DNA from: JANNRR01 sp031401675 | Lineage (GTDB): Bacteria; Pseudomonadota; Alphaproteobacteria; Rhodobacterales; Rhodobacteraceae | Reading direction: 5' to 3' | Assembly: GCA_031401675.1 (NCBI GenBank) | Contig: JANNRR010000077.1 | Span: 1 to 26,781, forward strand | DNA length: 26,781 nucleotides | In this document: positions 8,672-18,000 of the stretch, piece by piece | How the letters are laid out: each line of letters starts with the position of its first letter | Position numbering within the stretch: the stretch's first letter is position 1 | Notes under the pieces: generated by a model | Seen by the model: only the letters and a program-made list of their open reading frames with translations | Told to the model about the DNA's origin: nothing | Database searches by the model: none | Position numbers and translations under genes: made by a program

Positions 8672-9375
8672 TTGCGCTTGCCCTCGATCTCGTGCCCGAT
8701 CAGGCCGTGGTCGAAATGCCGCGCGCCGATCGGCAGCGAGAACCCCTCGCCTTTGCGGATGATGCAGCCGACAGGGCAAACCGACATTGCATGGTCCGTC
8801 ACCGCCGCATCGGTATGGGCCAGATCGGCCCCGTTGACCGCAACGCGCCGATGGATGCCGCGCCCGACATAGCCGAACACGCCCTTGCCGTCCTGATCCT
8901 GCGAGGCGCGGATGCAGCGCCCACAGGAAATGCAGCGGTTGGTGTCAAGCGCGATATCGGGATGCGAGGCATCCAGATCGCGGCACGGTTCCAGATAGGT
9001 GAACCGGGTGGGTTCGGTCATCTCCAGCCGGTAGGCCATCGCCTGCAATTCGCAATTGCCGCTTTTCTCGCAGATCGGGCAGAGGTGGTTTCCCTCGTGA
9101 AACAGCATCTCGACAAGATCGCGGCGCACCCGGTTGCGGGCGGGCGTGTCATTTTCCACCTCGAGCCCCGGTTCGGCGGGCTGGGTGCAGGCCGACACCG
9201 ACCGTCCGGCGGACTTCACCGTGCAGACCCGGCAGCCGCCCTGATGACGCAGGCCTTCGACATCACAGAGCCGGGGGATATAGATGCCGGCGGCATCGGC
9301 GGCCTCCATGATGGTCTGGCCGGGCTGGGCCGTCACGTCGACTCCGTCGATGCGGAACTGGAAAGTGCCGGTCAT
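8668..9375 (-). CDS. hoxU: hydrogenase diaphorase iron-sulfur subunit HoxU
   Basis: HoxU resembles the N-terminal part of complex I NuoG and wires HoxF to HoxY. In 235 residues it shows a [2Fe-2S] ferredoxin-like set (Cys37, Cys48, Cys51, Cys63), a second group NHLCPICEKSGNC (Cys99, Cys102, Cys108, with nearby His residues) and a ferredoxin-type [4Fe-4S] set (CISCGRC at 148-154 plus SVCPVGC at 200-204). The start at 9375 overlaps the hoxF stop by four bases, and its own stop overlaps hoxY. A longer in-frame upstream extension lies inside hoxF and is unlikely to be translated. Confidence 0.95.
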   Translation of the reverse strand: MTGTFQFRIDGVDVTAQPGQTIMEAADAAGIYIPRLCDVEGLRHQGGCRVCTVKSAGRSVSACTQPAEPGLEVENDTPARNRVRRDLVEMLFHEGNHLCPICEKSGNCELQAMAYRLEMTEPTRFTYLEPCRDLDASHPDIALDTNRCISCGRCIRASQDQDGKGVFGYVGRGIHRRVAVNGADLAHTDAAVTDHAMSVCPVGCIIRKGEGFSLPIGARHFDHGLIGHEIEGKRK

Positions 9376-11195
9376 TTGCTGAAATCCCTGTCGTAGAGGG
9401 AGGACCGCCGCTTGGCGATGCCGCGCGCGCCCTCGATGGCGGACTGGATGTCGAAAGTGGCCTTGATGCCGTCCTTGGTCGGCTTGGTCAGCGCCGAATA
9501 GACCAGCGGGAAGTTTTGCAAGGACGACAAGACCGGGTTGGGCGAGGTCATGCCAAGGCCGCATCGGCTGGTCTCGATGATGGTGGCCGAAAGATCCTTC
9601 AGATAGGCGATGTCATCGTCATTGGCCTGACCCTTGCGAAACTTCTCGATTGCCTTCTTCAGGAACACGTTGCCCACCCGGCAAGGCGTGCAATAGCCGC
9701 AGCTTTCATGAACGAAGAACGACATGTAATGGTCAACGATCTCAAGGATGTTTCGACGGGGCGAAAAGATGATCACCGCCCCGCCCGTCGCCAGATCGTC
9801 AAAGGTCAGCCGCCGGTCGAGGCTGTCGCGGCCCACCATCGTGCCGCTGGGGCCGCCGACCTGGACCGCCGCTGCGTCCTCGCCCCCGGCCAGAGCCAGC
9901 AGGTCGCGCAAGGTCAGGCCATAAGGCAGCTCGTAGACGCCGGGGCGGGTGCAATCGCCCGAGATCGAGAAAAGCTTGGTGCCATGGCTTTTCCCGGTGC
10001 CGATGGCGTTGAACCACGCAGCCCCTCGGTCCAGAATACGGGCGACATGGGCAAAGGTTTCGACGTTGTTCACCACTGTCGGGTGCCCCAGATAGCCGCG
10101 CGTCACCGGGAAAGGCGGGCGGGTTTTCGGCTCTCCTGGCAGACCCTCGCATGACGAGATCAGCGCGCCTTCCTCGCCGCAGATATAGGCACCGGCCCCC
10201 ATCTGGATGCGGATGTCGAAGGCGTCGCCCAGATTTCCCCGGGTCCGCCGCGCCGCCAGCACGGTCTCAAGATGATCGCGCAGATAGATGTATTCACCGC
10301 GCAAGTACAGAATACCCTCACCAGCGCCCACGGCACGGGCGGCGATTGTCATCCCCTCGAACACCAGATCGGCACGATCGGTCAGCAGCACCCGGTCCTT
10401 GAAGGTGCCCGGTTCGCCCTCATCGGCATTGCAGATCACGAACCGCCGGTCGGACGGCGCGGCGGCGGCAAAGCGCCACTTGCGACCGGTGGTAAAGCCC
10501 GCTCCACCACAGCCGCGCAAACCACTGGCCTCGACCGCATCGATAATCGCGGCAGGCTCAAGCACGCGGGCCGCCCGCAACCCTGCATCCTTGGGCACTG
10601 GCCCCAGCAGCACCTCACCCGCCAGCCGGATGTTGTCGTCAACCTGCGCCTTGACGCGGGCGTCGGGCACCAGCCAGGCAAATCCCGCGATCAGCGCCTC
10701 TCCGGGCGGCACGCCGCGTTTGAGGGCGCGCGCGATATCGGTCGCCCGTGCCAGGGTCAGCCTTGTGGCCACCACATCGTTGATCATCGCGGCCGGCGCC
10801 TGATCGCACATGCCGATGCAAGGCGTGACTTCCAGCGAGAACGCGCCGTCCGCCGAGGTCTCGCCCATCTTGATGCCAAGTTCGGCCTCGAAAACCTTGA
10901 CCACGGCCTCCAGGCCCGCGAAACCGTCAACAATGTCATCGCAAAGCCGGATCGTCACCCGCCCTTTCGGCGCCAGCGACAAAAAGGAATAAAAGCTGGC
11001 AACCCCTTCGACCGCGATCCGGGTCAGGCCAACCGCCTGCGCGATGGTCTCCATCGCCGCGGGCGAGATCCAGCGGCGAGCCTCCTGCACCGTCAGGAGG
11101 ATGTCGAGCATCCGGTGCGGATCATTACCAAACCGGGCGCAGATCGCGGTGACCTCGTCGTCGGGCAAAGATGGGGCCTTGAGTCCGGGGGTCAT
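9372..11195 (-). CDS. hoxF: hydrogenase diaphorase flavoprotein HoxF with fused NuoE-like domain
   Basis: HoxF oxidises or reduces NAD(H) at an FMN site. The 607-residue product is a NuoE-like domain (about 15-160) fused to a NuoF-like domain, as in the Ralstonia-type HoxF, which explains the absence of a separate hoxE. The NAD-binding loop GCGGAGFTTGRKW is at about 228-240, the FMN motif CNADEGEPGTFKDR follows, and ESCGYCTPCRVG with a later Cys (SRCGLG) holds a [4Fe-4S] cluster. The NuoE-like part keeps Cys85, Cys126 and Cys130, but the usual fourth ligand near residue 90 is Asp. The start at 11195 is chosen because GGAG lies five bases upstream; ATG 11249 adds non-family residues. It is the first gene of the operon. 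Confidence 0.94.
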   Translation of the reverse strand: MTPGLKAPSLPDDEVTAICARFGNDPHRMLDILLTVQEARRWISPAAMETIAQAVGLTRIAVEGVASFYSFLSLAPKGRVTIRLCDDIVDGFAGLEAVVKVFEAELGIKMGETSADGAFSLEVTPCIGMCDQAPAAMINDVVATRLTLARATDIARALKRGVPPGEALIAGFAWLVPDARVKAQVDDNIRLAGEVLLGPVPKDAGLRAARVLEPAAIIDAVEASGLRGCGGAGFTTGRKWRFAAAAPSDRRFVICNADEGEPGTFKDRVLLTDRADLVFEGMTIAARAVGAGEGILYLRGEYIYLRDHLETVLAARRTRGNLGDAFDIRIQMGAGAYICGEEGALISSCEGLPGEPKTRPPFPVTRGYLGHPTVVNNVETFAHVARILDRGAAWFNAIGTGKSHGTKLFSISGDCTRPGVYELPYGLTLRDLLALAGGEDAAAVQVGGPSGTMVGRDSLDRRLTFDDLATGGAVIIFSPRRNILEIVDHYMSFFVHESCGYCTPCRVGNVFLKKAIEKFRKGQANDDDIAYLKDLSATIIETSRCGLGMTSPNPVLSSLQNFPLVYSALTKPTKDGIKATFDIQSAIEGARGIAKRRSSLYDRDFSK

Positions 11196-11839
11196 GACTG
11201 CTCCGTCTTGGGGGCGTTGTGGGCGCCAGACGATGGCCAAGAACGACACCGTCCTGCCAGCACAGGCTAAGACAATTCTTCAACCTTGGGCAATGTTCTT
11301 TGCCCGTAATGAGCGGTGTTGAAGCAGATATGTTTGAGACCTGACGCCGCTGTCACCATTGGTATCAGGCCAAGCGACCAACATTGGTCATTCGGGGTCA
11401 GACAGACGTGGCATCAGGTAAAGGCAAGAGGTGGCGTCTGACAATCTGCAGCCCCGCGCCCCTTTCTTGGATGCGTTCGCCGACATTCCCGGAGCGCGCG
11501 GGAACCTCCGGTAAGCCGGCTCCGGGAAATAGCGCCCACCATTTGAGTCCAGAAGGCCTTCCGTTCTTGCCGAAGCCGCAGAACCGTCGCCGTTCCTCTG
11601 GCTACCGAAGTTGCGGACCTGGATGTAGGCTGTGGCCCGACTGGGACAACCGGTGCATGGCCGTAATGCCGCGTCAAGGACGAATGGTCGGTGTGGGGCA
11701 GTTGGCGGTGGCGGCCAAACGGCCGCTTTGGGCCGGGGTGTATCAAAATTCACGGCTTGGGTATGCTGCGGGCGGTCATCCAGTGCGGTGCGCGCCATCG
11801 GCGGGTTCTGCGCCGATTTCATGAAGCGAATGCCGCCCC
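11196..11839. other. spacer upstream of hoxF: promoter region and decayed DNA
   Basis: No gene is supported. The first 150 bases should hold the hox operon promoter; I see no clear sigma-70 or sigma-54 core elements. Visible dyads are GGGCAA/TTGCCC (11288-11305), TTCAAC/GTTGAA (11279-11284 and 11318-11323) and GACCAA-CA-TTGGTC (11376-11389). From about 11400 to 11839 open frames occur on both strands with Pro/Arg/Ser-rich translations typical of non-coding GC-rich DNA. This part borders an IS1182-type fragment. Confidence 0.5.
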
Positions 11840-12124
11840 TCAGGCCGCGATCGCGGCCATCTGGCGGCGGATGCCGGCCAGGGCGACCAGGCGACTGGCG
11901 ATCTTGCCCTTGGTGAAGTTGCGGTCGCGGTTATTGACAGCTTTGAACTTACTGCCGTCGATGGCCACGCAATCCCCTTTCAATGTCCCGATCCGGCGGC
12001 AGAGTTCGACGAACTGCGCGCAGATCCGCCGGATGGCGGGGCCAGTATCATGGCGGAAATTGGCGATGGTCTGATGGTCGGGCACCAGCCTACCCGTCAG
12101 CCACATCGCCTCGACATTACGCCT
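11840..12124 (-). pseudogene. IS1182-family transposase fragment
   Basis: The minus-strand translation contains the conserved block RRNVEAMWLTGRLVPDHQT, then IANFRHDTGPAIRRICAQF, VAIDGSKFKAVNNRD and RNFTKGKIASRL. These are characteristic of the N-terminal DUF772 and first catalytic region of IS1182-type DDE transposases. Only about 95 residues remain of a protein normally 450-550 long: the N-terminal start, the later catalytic residues and both inverted repeats are missing. The frame ends in a stop at 11840. It abuts the helicase-like fragment at about 12121, so one probably interrupted the other or deletion joined them. Confidence 0.8.
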
Positions 12125-12336
12125 CGCGCTCAAGCCTGCGGCTGGACCGGATCCCACGGCTGTTTGGCGAGGCGTTCAATCCAGGCAACTGGAACACTGG
12201 AATTGTGCGGCTCGACCGGGATCTGATCCGGCTCACCACGCTGCAAAAGGGCAATCTCAGCTTCGGCGGCCATTACGAGGACGCGTTCCTTTCACCGACC
12301 CGAATGCAGTGGCAGAGCCAGAATCAGACCACCTGA
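12121..12336 (+). pseudogene. C-terminal fragment resembling a DUF3427 helicase
   Basis: The plus-strand frame reads LDRIPRLFGEAFNPGNWNTG, then HYEDAFLSPTRMQWQSQNQTT before a stop at 12334-12336. The pattern IP-LFG--FNPG-WN-G, followed by a tyrosine-containing segment and WQSQN-TT, matches my recollection of the C-terminal DUF3427 region of DEAD/DEAH helicases. Those often occur in defence or mobile loci. The family normally continues for tens of residues after this motif and starts hundreds of residues earlier, so this is a remnant cut on both sides. Identification is from motif memory only. Confidence 0.5.
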
Positions 12337-12636
12337 GACCGATCAGCCGCGCTCTTTGGCTTACGCACGAGCGGCCTGCGCCCGACAGGCGAAGAGATCG
12401 GCACCGTGACTGCTGACGGAGCCTATGACACGCGCCGCTGCCATACGGCGATCATCGACCGGCAGGCCACTGCGATAATCCCGATCCGCAAGAACGGGCG
12501 GCCGTGGAAAGAGGACTGCCCGGCGGCGATCGCCAGAAACGAAACCTTGCGAGCGACCCGGCACTAACGCAGGGCGTTCTAGAAGCGCTGGACAGGAAAT
12601 CACGCCCGCAGCCGGATCGAGGTATGAGCCGGGCCA

Positions 12637-12661
12637 GAGAACGATCCGGGGGATCGTTTTC
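12637..12661 (+). repeat. palindromic hairpin inside the IS5 remnant
   Basis: An 11-base stem (12637-12647 with 12651-12661) with a GGG loop is flanked by GCCGG/CCGGC. The same palindrome occurs at the matching place in the right-hand copy. One stem base differs here (G for A) and would still pair as G-U in RNA. It directly follows an in-frame TGA. Confidence 0.8.
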
Positions 12662-12846
12662 CCGGCGATTGGATGCGCTGTCTCAAGGCGTTCGGAGAAC
12701 GCATCGCGGCAAGACACCCCGACAGCCAAACCGCCGAAATCGAGATCCGCGTCGCCCTCATCAACCGCTTCAACGCACTCGGCACCGCCAAGATCGTCCG
12801 TGTGGCATGAACTCAATGGGGCAACGGGGCGTCACGCGTCACGCGT

Positions 12847-12866
12847 GAGTAGCGCAACAACGCCCC
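12847..12866 (+). repeat. right terminal inverted repeat of the IS5 remnant
   Basis: The complement of this 20-base segment reads GGGGCGTTGTTGCGCTACTC, matching GGGGCGTTGTAGCACAACTC at 25724-25743 in 17 positions. This fixes the outer boundary of the element. Confidence 0.8.
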
Positions 12867-12874
12867 TCGCTGGG

Positions 12875-12903
12875 AAACAAAACCCCGGCAGACGCACGCC
12901 GGG
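12875..12903 (-). terminator. intrinsic terminator after the GH42 gene
   Basis: On the minus strand CCCGGC (complement of 12898-12903) and GCCGGG (complement of 12884-12889) form a 6-base-pair stem with an 8-base loop. It is followed by GTTTTGTTT (complement of 12883-12875). It lies about 175 bases after the GH42 stop and fits the end of the minus-strand arm of the sugar cluster. Confidence 0.6.
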
Positions 12904-13079
12904 CGCTTGAGCAATCTGAGGGCACCTCACCCGGCGCGCTTGCCCAACCCAAGCCGGCAACTATCAACAAGAAAGATTCTCGTTATGAACGAGGGACGAC
13001 GGGGGGCAGCCCAGCCTGACACCACCCAGTCGACATGTCTCAGTCGATTGCGTTCCAACTCCTGACGGGCATGATCACC

Positions 13080-15068
13080 TCAGGGCTCGCGCCAAACTGC
13101 AATGTCCGCCGGAGCGACCTTCGAGGCGCCAAGATAGAACACTGCAGTCGGGCTGGCCGGAACCACCGCTGTGGTCTCGCCGAAGTTGAAAGCAAAATTC
13201 AGCCCTCCGCGGCGGGCCAGTCGTAAGTCACCAACGTCGGGCAGGCTTTCCAGTTGCGACCAACGCAGCGTATCAGCCATGATCGCCTGCAACAGCTCGA
13301 CGCTCGGCAAAGTCGCCAGATAGCGCGCCTTGTCGTTCCCGATCAAGGCTGGCGAGCCTTCCCGATAGTCACCCTCAAAATGGGCGAGAACCGGCTCGGA
13401 TGTCACGACGGTTTCGCGCCAACAGCGCGCGGCATAGCTGCCGTTGCCGAACCTTACGCTTTCCGGTGCATAATCCGGCAGGCTTTCAACCCGCGTTACC
13501 TTCATGTCCAGCAGCGTGGTCAACGGCCCCGGCGGCAGGGTGTCAGGAATATGCATCTCGGCAGTTTTGCTCCCCGAGCGCGGCCCAAACAGAACCTTGG
13601 CCTGCGAGCGCTGAAGTCTGACCACGAACTCTTCTGTCGGGACCAGCAAATCCGGCGCGAGGATCAAGGCATAGCCATCCAGATCCGAGTGCTGGCCGAT
13701 GATATCCACATCCACCCCAAGCCGCGAAACAGCGGCATACCAATCCAGCGCGATGTGGTGCGGGCGATAGGTCTGGCCCTGCGGCAAACTGCGGCTGGCC
13801 CAACGGGACTCGTAGTCCAGCATCAGCGCGGCCCGCGCCTTTGCACGCGGCCCGATGGCCGGGATCAATGCCCGTTCGCGGGCCACTTGCGCCACTTCAA
13901 TATGACCCTGATCCGGCGTGCTGTCGGGCAGCAACAGACCGGCGTGGAATTGCTCTTGCGCAAAGGGGGCCTGCCGCCAGCGGAAAAAGGACACCATGTC
14001 AACGCCATGCGCGAAGGCGAGCCATGTCCATAGCCGGACCATGCCATCGGCGGGAGACGCGTTGTGCGCGGCCCAGTTCACTGGGCCGGGCTGTTGCTCC
14101 ATCACCCAAACGCGGCCTTTGCCGACGGCACGATAAAGATCGTGGTTGAAAGCCGTCTGATCGGGGTCACCGACACGAAGGTAGCGGGCCTTGTCGGCAT
14201 CAGAAAGTCGGCCGTTGGTCAGCCCGCCCAGCGGGTAGACATCCCAAGACGCCACGTCGATGTCTTCGCCCAAGGCGTAATGGTCGAAATCGGTGTTCTG
14301 GTTCATGAAGTTATGGGTGATCGGACGGCCCGGCGCATGGCGGCGCAAAAGATCGACCTGAGCTTTGTTGAAGGATCGCACCTGATCCGAAGAGAACCGG
14401 GTGAAGTCCACCAGATGGCTGGGAGTCGGTTCATCGACCAGATTGTTGGGCAGATCAATCTGCGCGAAATCAGAATAGGTCATCGACCAGAACGAGGTGC
14501 CCCAAGCGCGGTTCAATTCGGAAATCGTGCCATAGCGCAGGGCAAGCCAGTCGCGGAAGGCGACCAACGCAGCGTCGGAATAGCTGTAGATCGTATCATG
14601 ATCGCCATATTCATTGTCGGTTTGCCAAGCGTGAACATGCGGATTTTGCCCATATCTTCTGGTGATCGCCTCAGTGATCCGGGCGGATTCGATCCGGTAG
14701 CGCGGGCTGGAAAAGCAGTAATGTCTGCGCGCGCCGAATTTGCGCACCACACCGTTTTCATCAACTGGCAAGATCTCGGGATAGAGATCAACCAGCCATT
14801 TCGGCGGCGCGGCTGTGGGGGTGCACAAGATCACCTTCAGACCGGCCCCGCCCAGAATGCTGACGGCCTCGTCCAGCCATGCCCAATCGAACTGACCGGG
14901 ACGTGGTTCGATTTTGGCCCAGGAGAATTCCGCAATCCGCACCCAGGTCAGACCAAGCGCGGTCATCTCGGATGCGTCTTGCGCCCACTTTTCGCGCGGC
15001 CATTGTTCGGGGTAATAGCAAACCCCCAAATCCGGGCCGCTGAGGTATGTGGGAGACGTCTCAAACAT
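13080..15068 (-). CDS. GH42 beta-galactosidase, cytosolic
   Basis: The 662-residue protein is a glycoside hydrolase family 42 enzyme, which hydrolyses terminal beta-D-galactosides with retention. The TIM-barrel start GVCYYPEQWP is at 15-24. The acid/base Glu153 lies in WQTDNEYGDH and the nucleophile Glu324 in VWVMEQQPG, which is normal for the family, and a trimerisation-type domain and small C-terminal beta-domain follow. There is no signal peptide, so it acts on imported substrate. The start is at 15068; an earlier in-frame ATG at 15173 overlaps the upstream gene and adds a Pro/Arg-rich non-family stretch. It begins 25 bases after the kinase/phospho-lyase fusion and is surely co-transcribed with it. 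The true aglycone is not given by sequence; beta-galactosyl-hydroxylysine is inferred from the neighbours. Confidence 0.9.
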   Translation of the reverse strand: MFETSPTYLSGPDLGVCYYPEQWPREKWAQDASEMTALGLTWVRIAEFSWAKIEPRPGQFDWAWLDEAVSILGGAGLKVILCTPTAAPPKWLVDLYPEILPVDENGVVRKFGARRHYCFSSPRYRIESARITEAITRRYGQNPHVHAWQTDNEYGDHDTIYSYSDAALVAFRDWLALRYGTISELNRAWGTSFWSMTYSDFAQIDLPNNLVDEPTPSHLVDFTRFSSDQVRSFNKAQVDLLRRHAPGRPITHNFMNQNTDFDHYALGEDIDVASWDVYPLGGLTNGRLSDADKARYLRVGDPDQTAFNHDLYRAVGKGRVWVMEQQPGPVNWAAHNASPADGMVRLWTWLAFAHGVDMVSFFRWRQAPFAQEQFHAGLLLPDSTPDQGHIEVAQVARERALIPAIGPRAKARAALMLDYESRWASRSLPQGQTYRPHHIALDWYAAVSRLGVDVDIIGQHSDLDGYALILAPDLLVPTEEFVVRLQRSQAKVLFGPRSGSKTAEMHIPDTLPPGPLTTLLDMKVTRVESLPDYAPESVRFGNGSYAARCWRETVVTSEPVLAHFEGDYREGSPALIGNDKARYLATLPSVELLQAIMADTLRWSQLESLPDVGDLRLARRGGLNFAFNFGETTAVVPASPTAVFYLGASKVAPADIAVWREP

Positions 15069-15093
15069 GGAAGGCCTTTCAGGGGCAAGCGGG

Positions 15094-18000
15094 TCAGGCA
15101 ATGGGGCAGGCAGCCAGATCGGCAAAGGCCGTCTCAAGGGCCGCGCAAAGGATGTCGGCCTCGGTGCGGGCAAACACCAGCGGTGGTTTGAATTTCAGCA
15201 CATTGTCCATTGGCCCATCGGTTGACGCCAGCACCGCGTTCTGGCGCATGTGATTGACGATCCATCCGGCCTCGTCGGTGGCAGGGGCCAGCGTTTCGCG
15301 GTCTGTCACCAGTTCGATACCCAGAAACAAACCAGCCCCGCGCACATCGCCGATCAGCGGGTGGCGCCTGGCCGTGTCACGGAAACGGTCCAGCAGATAA
15401 CTGCCGGTGGTAGCAGCGCGGGCCTGCAGATCCTCGGCCTCGATCACATCCAGTACTGCCATGCCGACGGCCATCGATACCGGATTGCCGCCGAACGAAT
15501 TGAAATACTCCATCCCATTGGCAAAACCTGCCGCGATTTCCGGTGTGGTCACAACAGCGGCAAGCGGGTGGCCATTGCCGATCGGCTTTCCCATCACGAC
15601 AATATCGGGGATGACGCCTTGCAACTCGAAGCCCCAAAAGGTCGTGCCAACCCGGCCAAAGCCGCATTGCACTTCATCCGCGATGCAAAGACCGCCCTTG
15701 GCACGGATCTTTTCATAGACGGCGGCCAGGTAGCCGTCGGGATAGATCACCTGACCACCGACGCCAGAGATGCTTTCGGCGATAAAGGCCGCAGCCCCCG
15801 AGCCGGTCTTGGCGATGATGTTGGCAAGACAGGCGTCGATATCGGCGGCGTAGGCCTGGCCGGCGGCCACACTCATGCCGCGATGCGGTCCGCGATAGGG
15901 GTCGGGGAACCCGGCGATTTCCACGAAATCGGGTTGCGAAAAGCCCCCCTTGCGCTTGAACTTGTAGGGGCTGATGTCCACCATCACGCCCGAGTTGCCG
16001 TGATAGGCCCAATCCAGCACCACGGTGCTTTTCTTGCCAATTACCGTGCGGGCGATGCGCAGCGCCAACTCGTTTGCCTCGGTGCCCGAGTTGACGAAAT
16101 AGGCAACCCGCAACGACCCCGGCAGCTTTGCCGTCAACCGTTCCGAATAGTCGAGCATCAGTTCGTTCAGATAGCGGGTGTTGGTGTTCAACACCGCCGC
16201 CTGCCGGGACATGCCGGCGACCACATGCGGATGGCAATGGCCGACATGGGTGATGTTGTTGACCGCGTCCAGATGCCTGCGCCCGGTGTGGTCGATCAGA
16301 TAGGCACCCTCGCCGCGCACGATCTTCAGGTTGTCGACGTAAGACACCGACAGCGATGGCCCGATGGCTGTTGCCCGCCGCGCCAGCAAGGTGGCAGGCG
16401 GGTTGGCATCAACAGCGTAGCTTTCCGCAGGCTGGCGCAGGATCAGGTTGGGGTCGATGCAGATGCCCGACCAGACATCCCACAGGCTGTCATGCCCGAC
16501 GCCAAAGAAATTGCCCTGCGTTTGGGCCAGAATGTCGGTCATGATCTGGAAATGCAGATGCGGCGCCCATCCACCGTTTTCGTGCCAGTCGCCCAGATGC
16601 GCCAGCAGTTGGCCCGCCATCACGCTGGCACCAACCTTGCACAGACCGGGCAGAGAACCGCCAAGATGGCCGTAAAGCGTGTAGAACGGCACCCCTTTGG
16701 CGGCTACATGCTCAAGAATTAGCGTATGGCCGTAATCCAGCGGATCGGCGTTATAGCAGACATAGGCGACCCGCCCCGACAGTGGGGCAAAAACCGGGGT
16801 TCCGGCCACGTTGAAGACGTCAATCCCGGTATGGCGGGTGCGGCGTTCCGGGCTGGCGGCATCGGCGAACTGATCGGTGGCATAGACCCCGCGCCTTTCG
16901 CCGTAAGCACCAAACCCATAGAACGGCACCGATGCGGGCAGGTTCGCGGGTCGCTGCGCCGCAAACCACGCCTCAAACCGGCGATCTGAAAAGGCTGGCA
17001 TCCCGGCCTGTTCGCCATTGGTCAACAGCGCCATGCGGCCGGACGAAGACAGTGCGGGCAAGAACACCTCGGCCACGTCTGCGGTGGTTAGATGATCTCG
17101 CACTGCTGCCTCGGAGCGGGTCGCGGCAAAGCCGGCAGCGCGGCGGAACAGGCAGACCATGAACTCGGGATCAATCTGATCCAGCCGCTCCAGCAAAGCA
17201 AAGGCCGGGGCTTGTGAAATCAGCAGATAGTCGTTTTCAGGATGCAGCCGGGATTGCCGTGACGAAATGCAGACGCTGCAAACCAGCCGCATCCGCATCA
17301 GATCGTAAAGCTGGTCGGCTTCGGCCTCGTGCAGCGGGAATTCGGCTACATAGCATTCGATCAGGGCGCGCGCAGCGGCGTAGATGTCTTTGGCATCCAA
17401 AAGCGCATAGGCCAGCGTTATCGTCAGTTCATTGACGGTGCGGCCAAAACACATATCGCCAAAGTCGATCAGACCAGTGATCTGATCGGGGTCGTCCTTG
17501 CTGACGATGACATTGTTATCATTGGCATCCTGGTGCAACACCGAGGCGCGAAGGGTGGGAAGGACCGGCAGCACCCGCGCTGCATAGCGATCAAACAGCC
17601 GCTGCACCAAGGCGCGGCGGGACGGGTTTTCGATATCCGGAAGGTTCGCCTTCAGCGTCATCACATGATCCAGCGACCACGGAAAATCGGCGCGGATCGA
17701 GGCCGGATGGCCAAAGCCCTGCAAACCCTGCGTCACCCGCCCCATGAAGGCCCCCAGATTGCGCAGTTGCTGTAGAGTGCGCGGTGTCTGGCTAAGCGTG
17801 GTGCCGTCAAGATAGCTCACCATCCGCACAAGGCAGGTCTGCCCGGCAACCTCCTCGACCGCATTGTTCGCGCCGGCAAGAGTTGGCAGCAATCGCGGAA
17901 TTCCCACTACACCCGCCATCGCCAAATGCAGGATCACCGCATCTTGCAGCGCAATCAGAGCTGCATCCTCGCCCGCATTCACCAGCTTCAACACGAATCG

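Larger units (their letters stand above)
12387..12866 (+). mobile_element. 3' remnant of an IS5-family (IS903-like) element
   Basis: From about 12387 the sequence is collinear, without gaps, with the element at the right end of the window (offset 13998). By eye there are about 30 differences over the 381 bases that can be compared. It encodes the last part of the transposase (TVTADGAYDTRRCHTA onward) but has in-frame TAA and TAG stops near 12565-12585 that the other copy lacks. The original gene stop is TGA at 12808-12810. The right inverted repeat is at 12847-12866, matching the left repeat of the other copy at 17 of 20 positions. The 5' two thirds are deleted. Confidence 0.85.

Noticed and set aside
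6557..8872. 771-codon open frame on the plus strand opposite hoxH and hoxY
   Set aside because: It is the antisense shadow of clearly recognised hydrogenase genes; its translation is His/Arg/Gln-rich and family-free, as expected in GC-rich DNA.
11285..11310. Possible sigma-54 promoter for hoxF (GGGCAAAG...TTGCCC on the minus strand)
   Set aside because: The GG to GC spacing is one base longer than the required ten, and the match is explained by the inverted repeat.
11388..11822. 144-codon minus-strand frame (and an overlapping 146-codon plus frame)
   Set aside because: Both strands are open at once with Pro/Arg/Ser-rich, low-information translations and no ribosome site; judged decayed non-coding DNA.
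12361..12816. 151-codon minus-strand frame over the IS5 remnant
   Set aside because: Antisense of the transposase tail; the same shadow appears opposite the right-hand copy.
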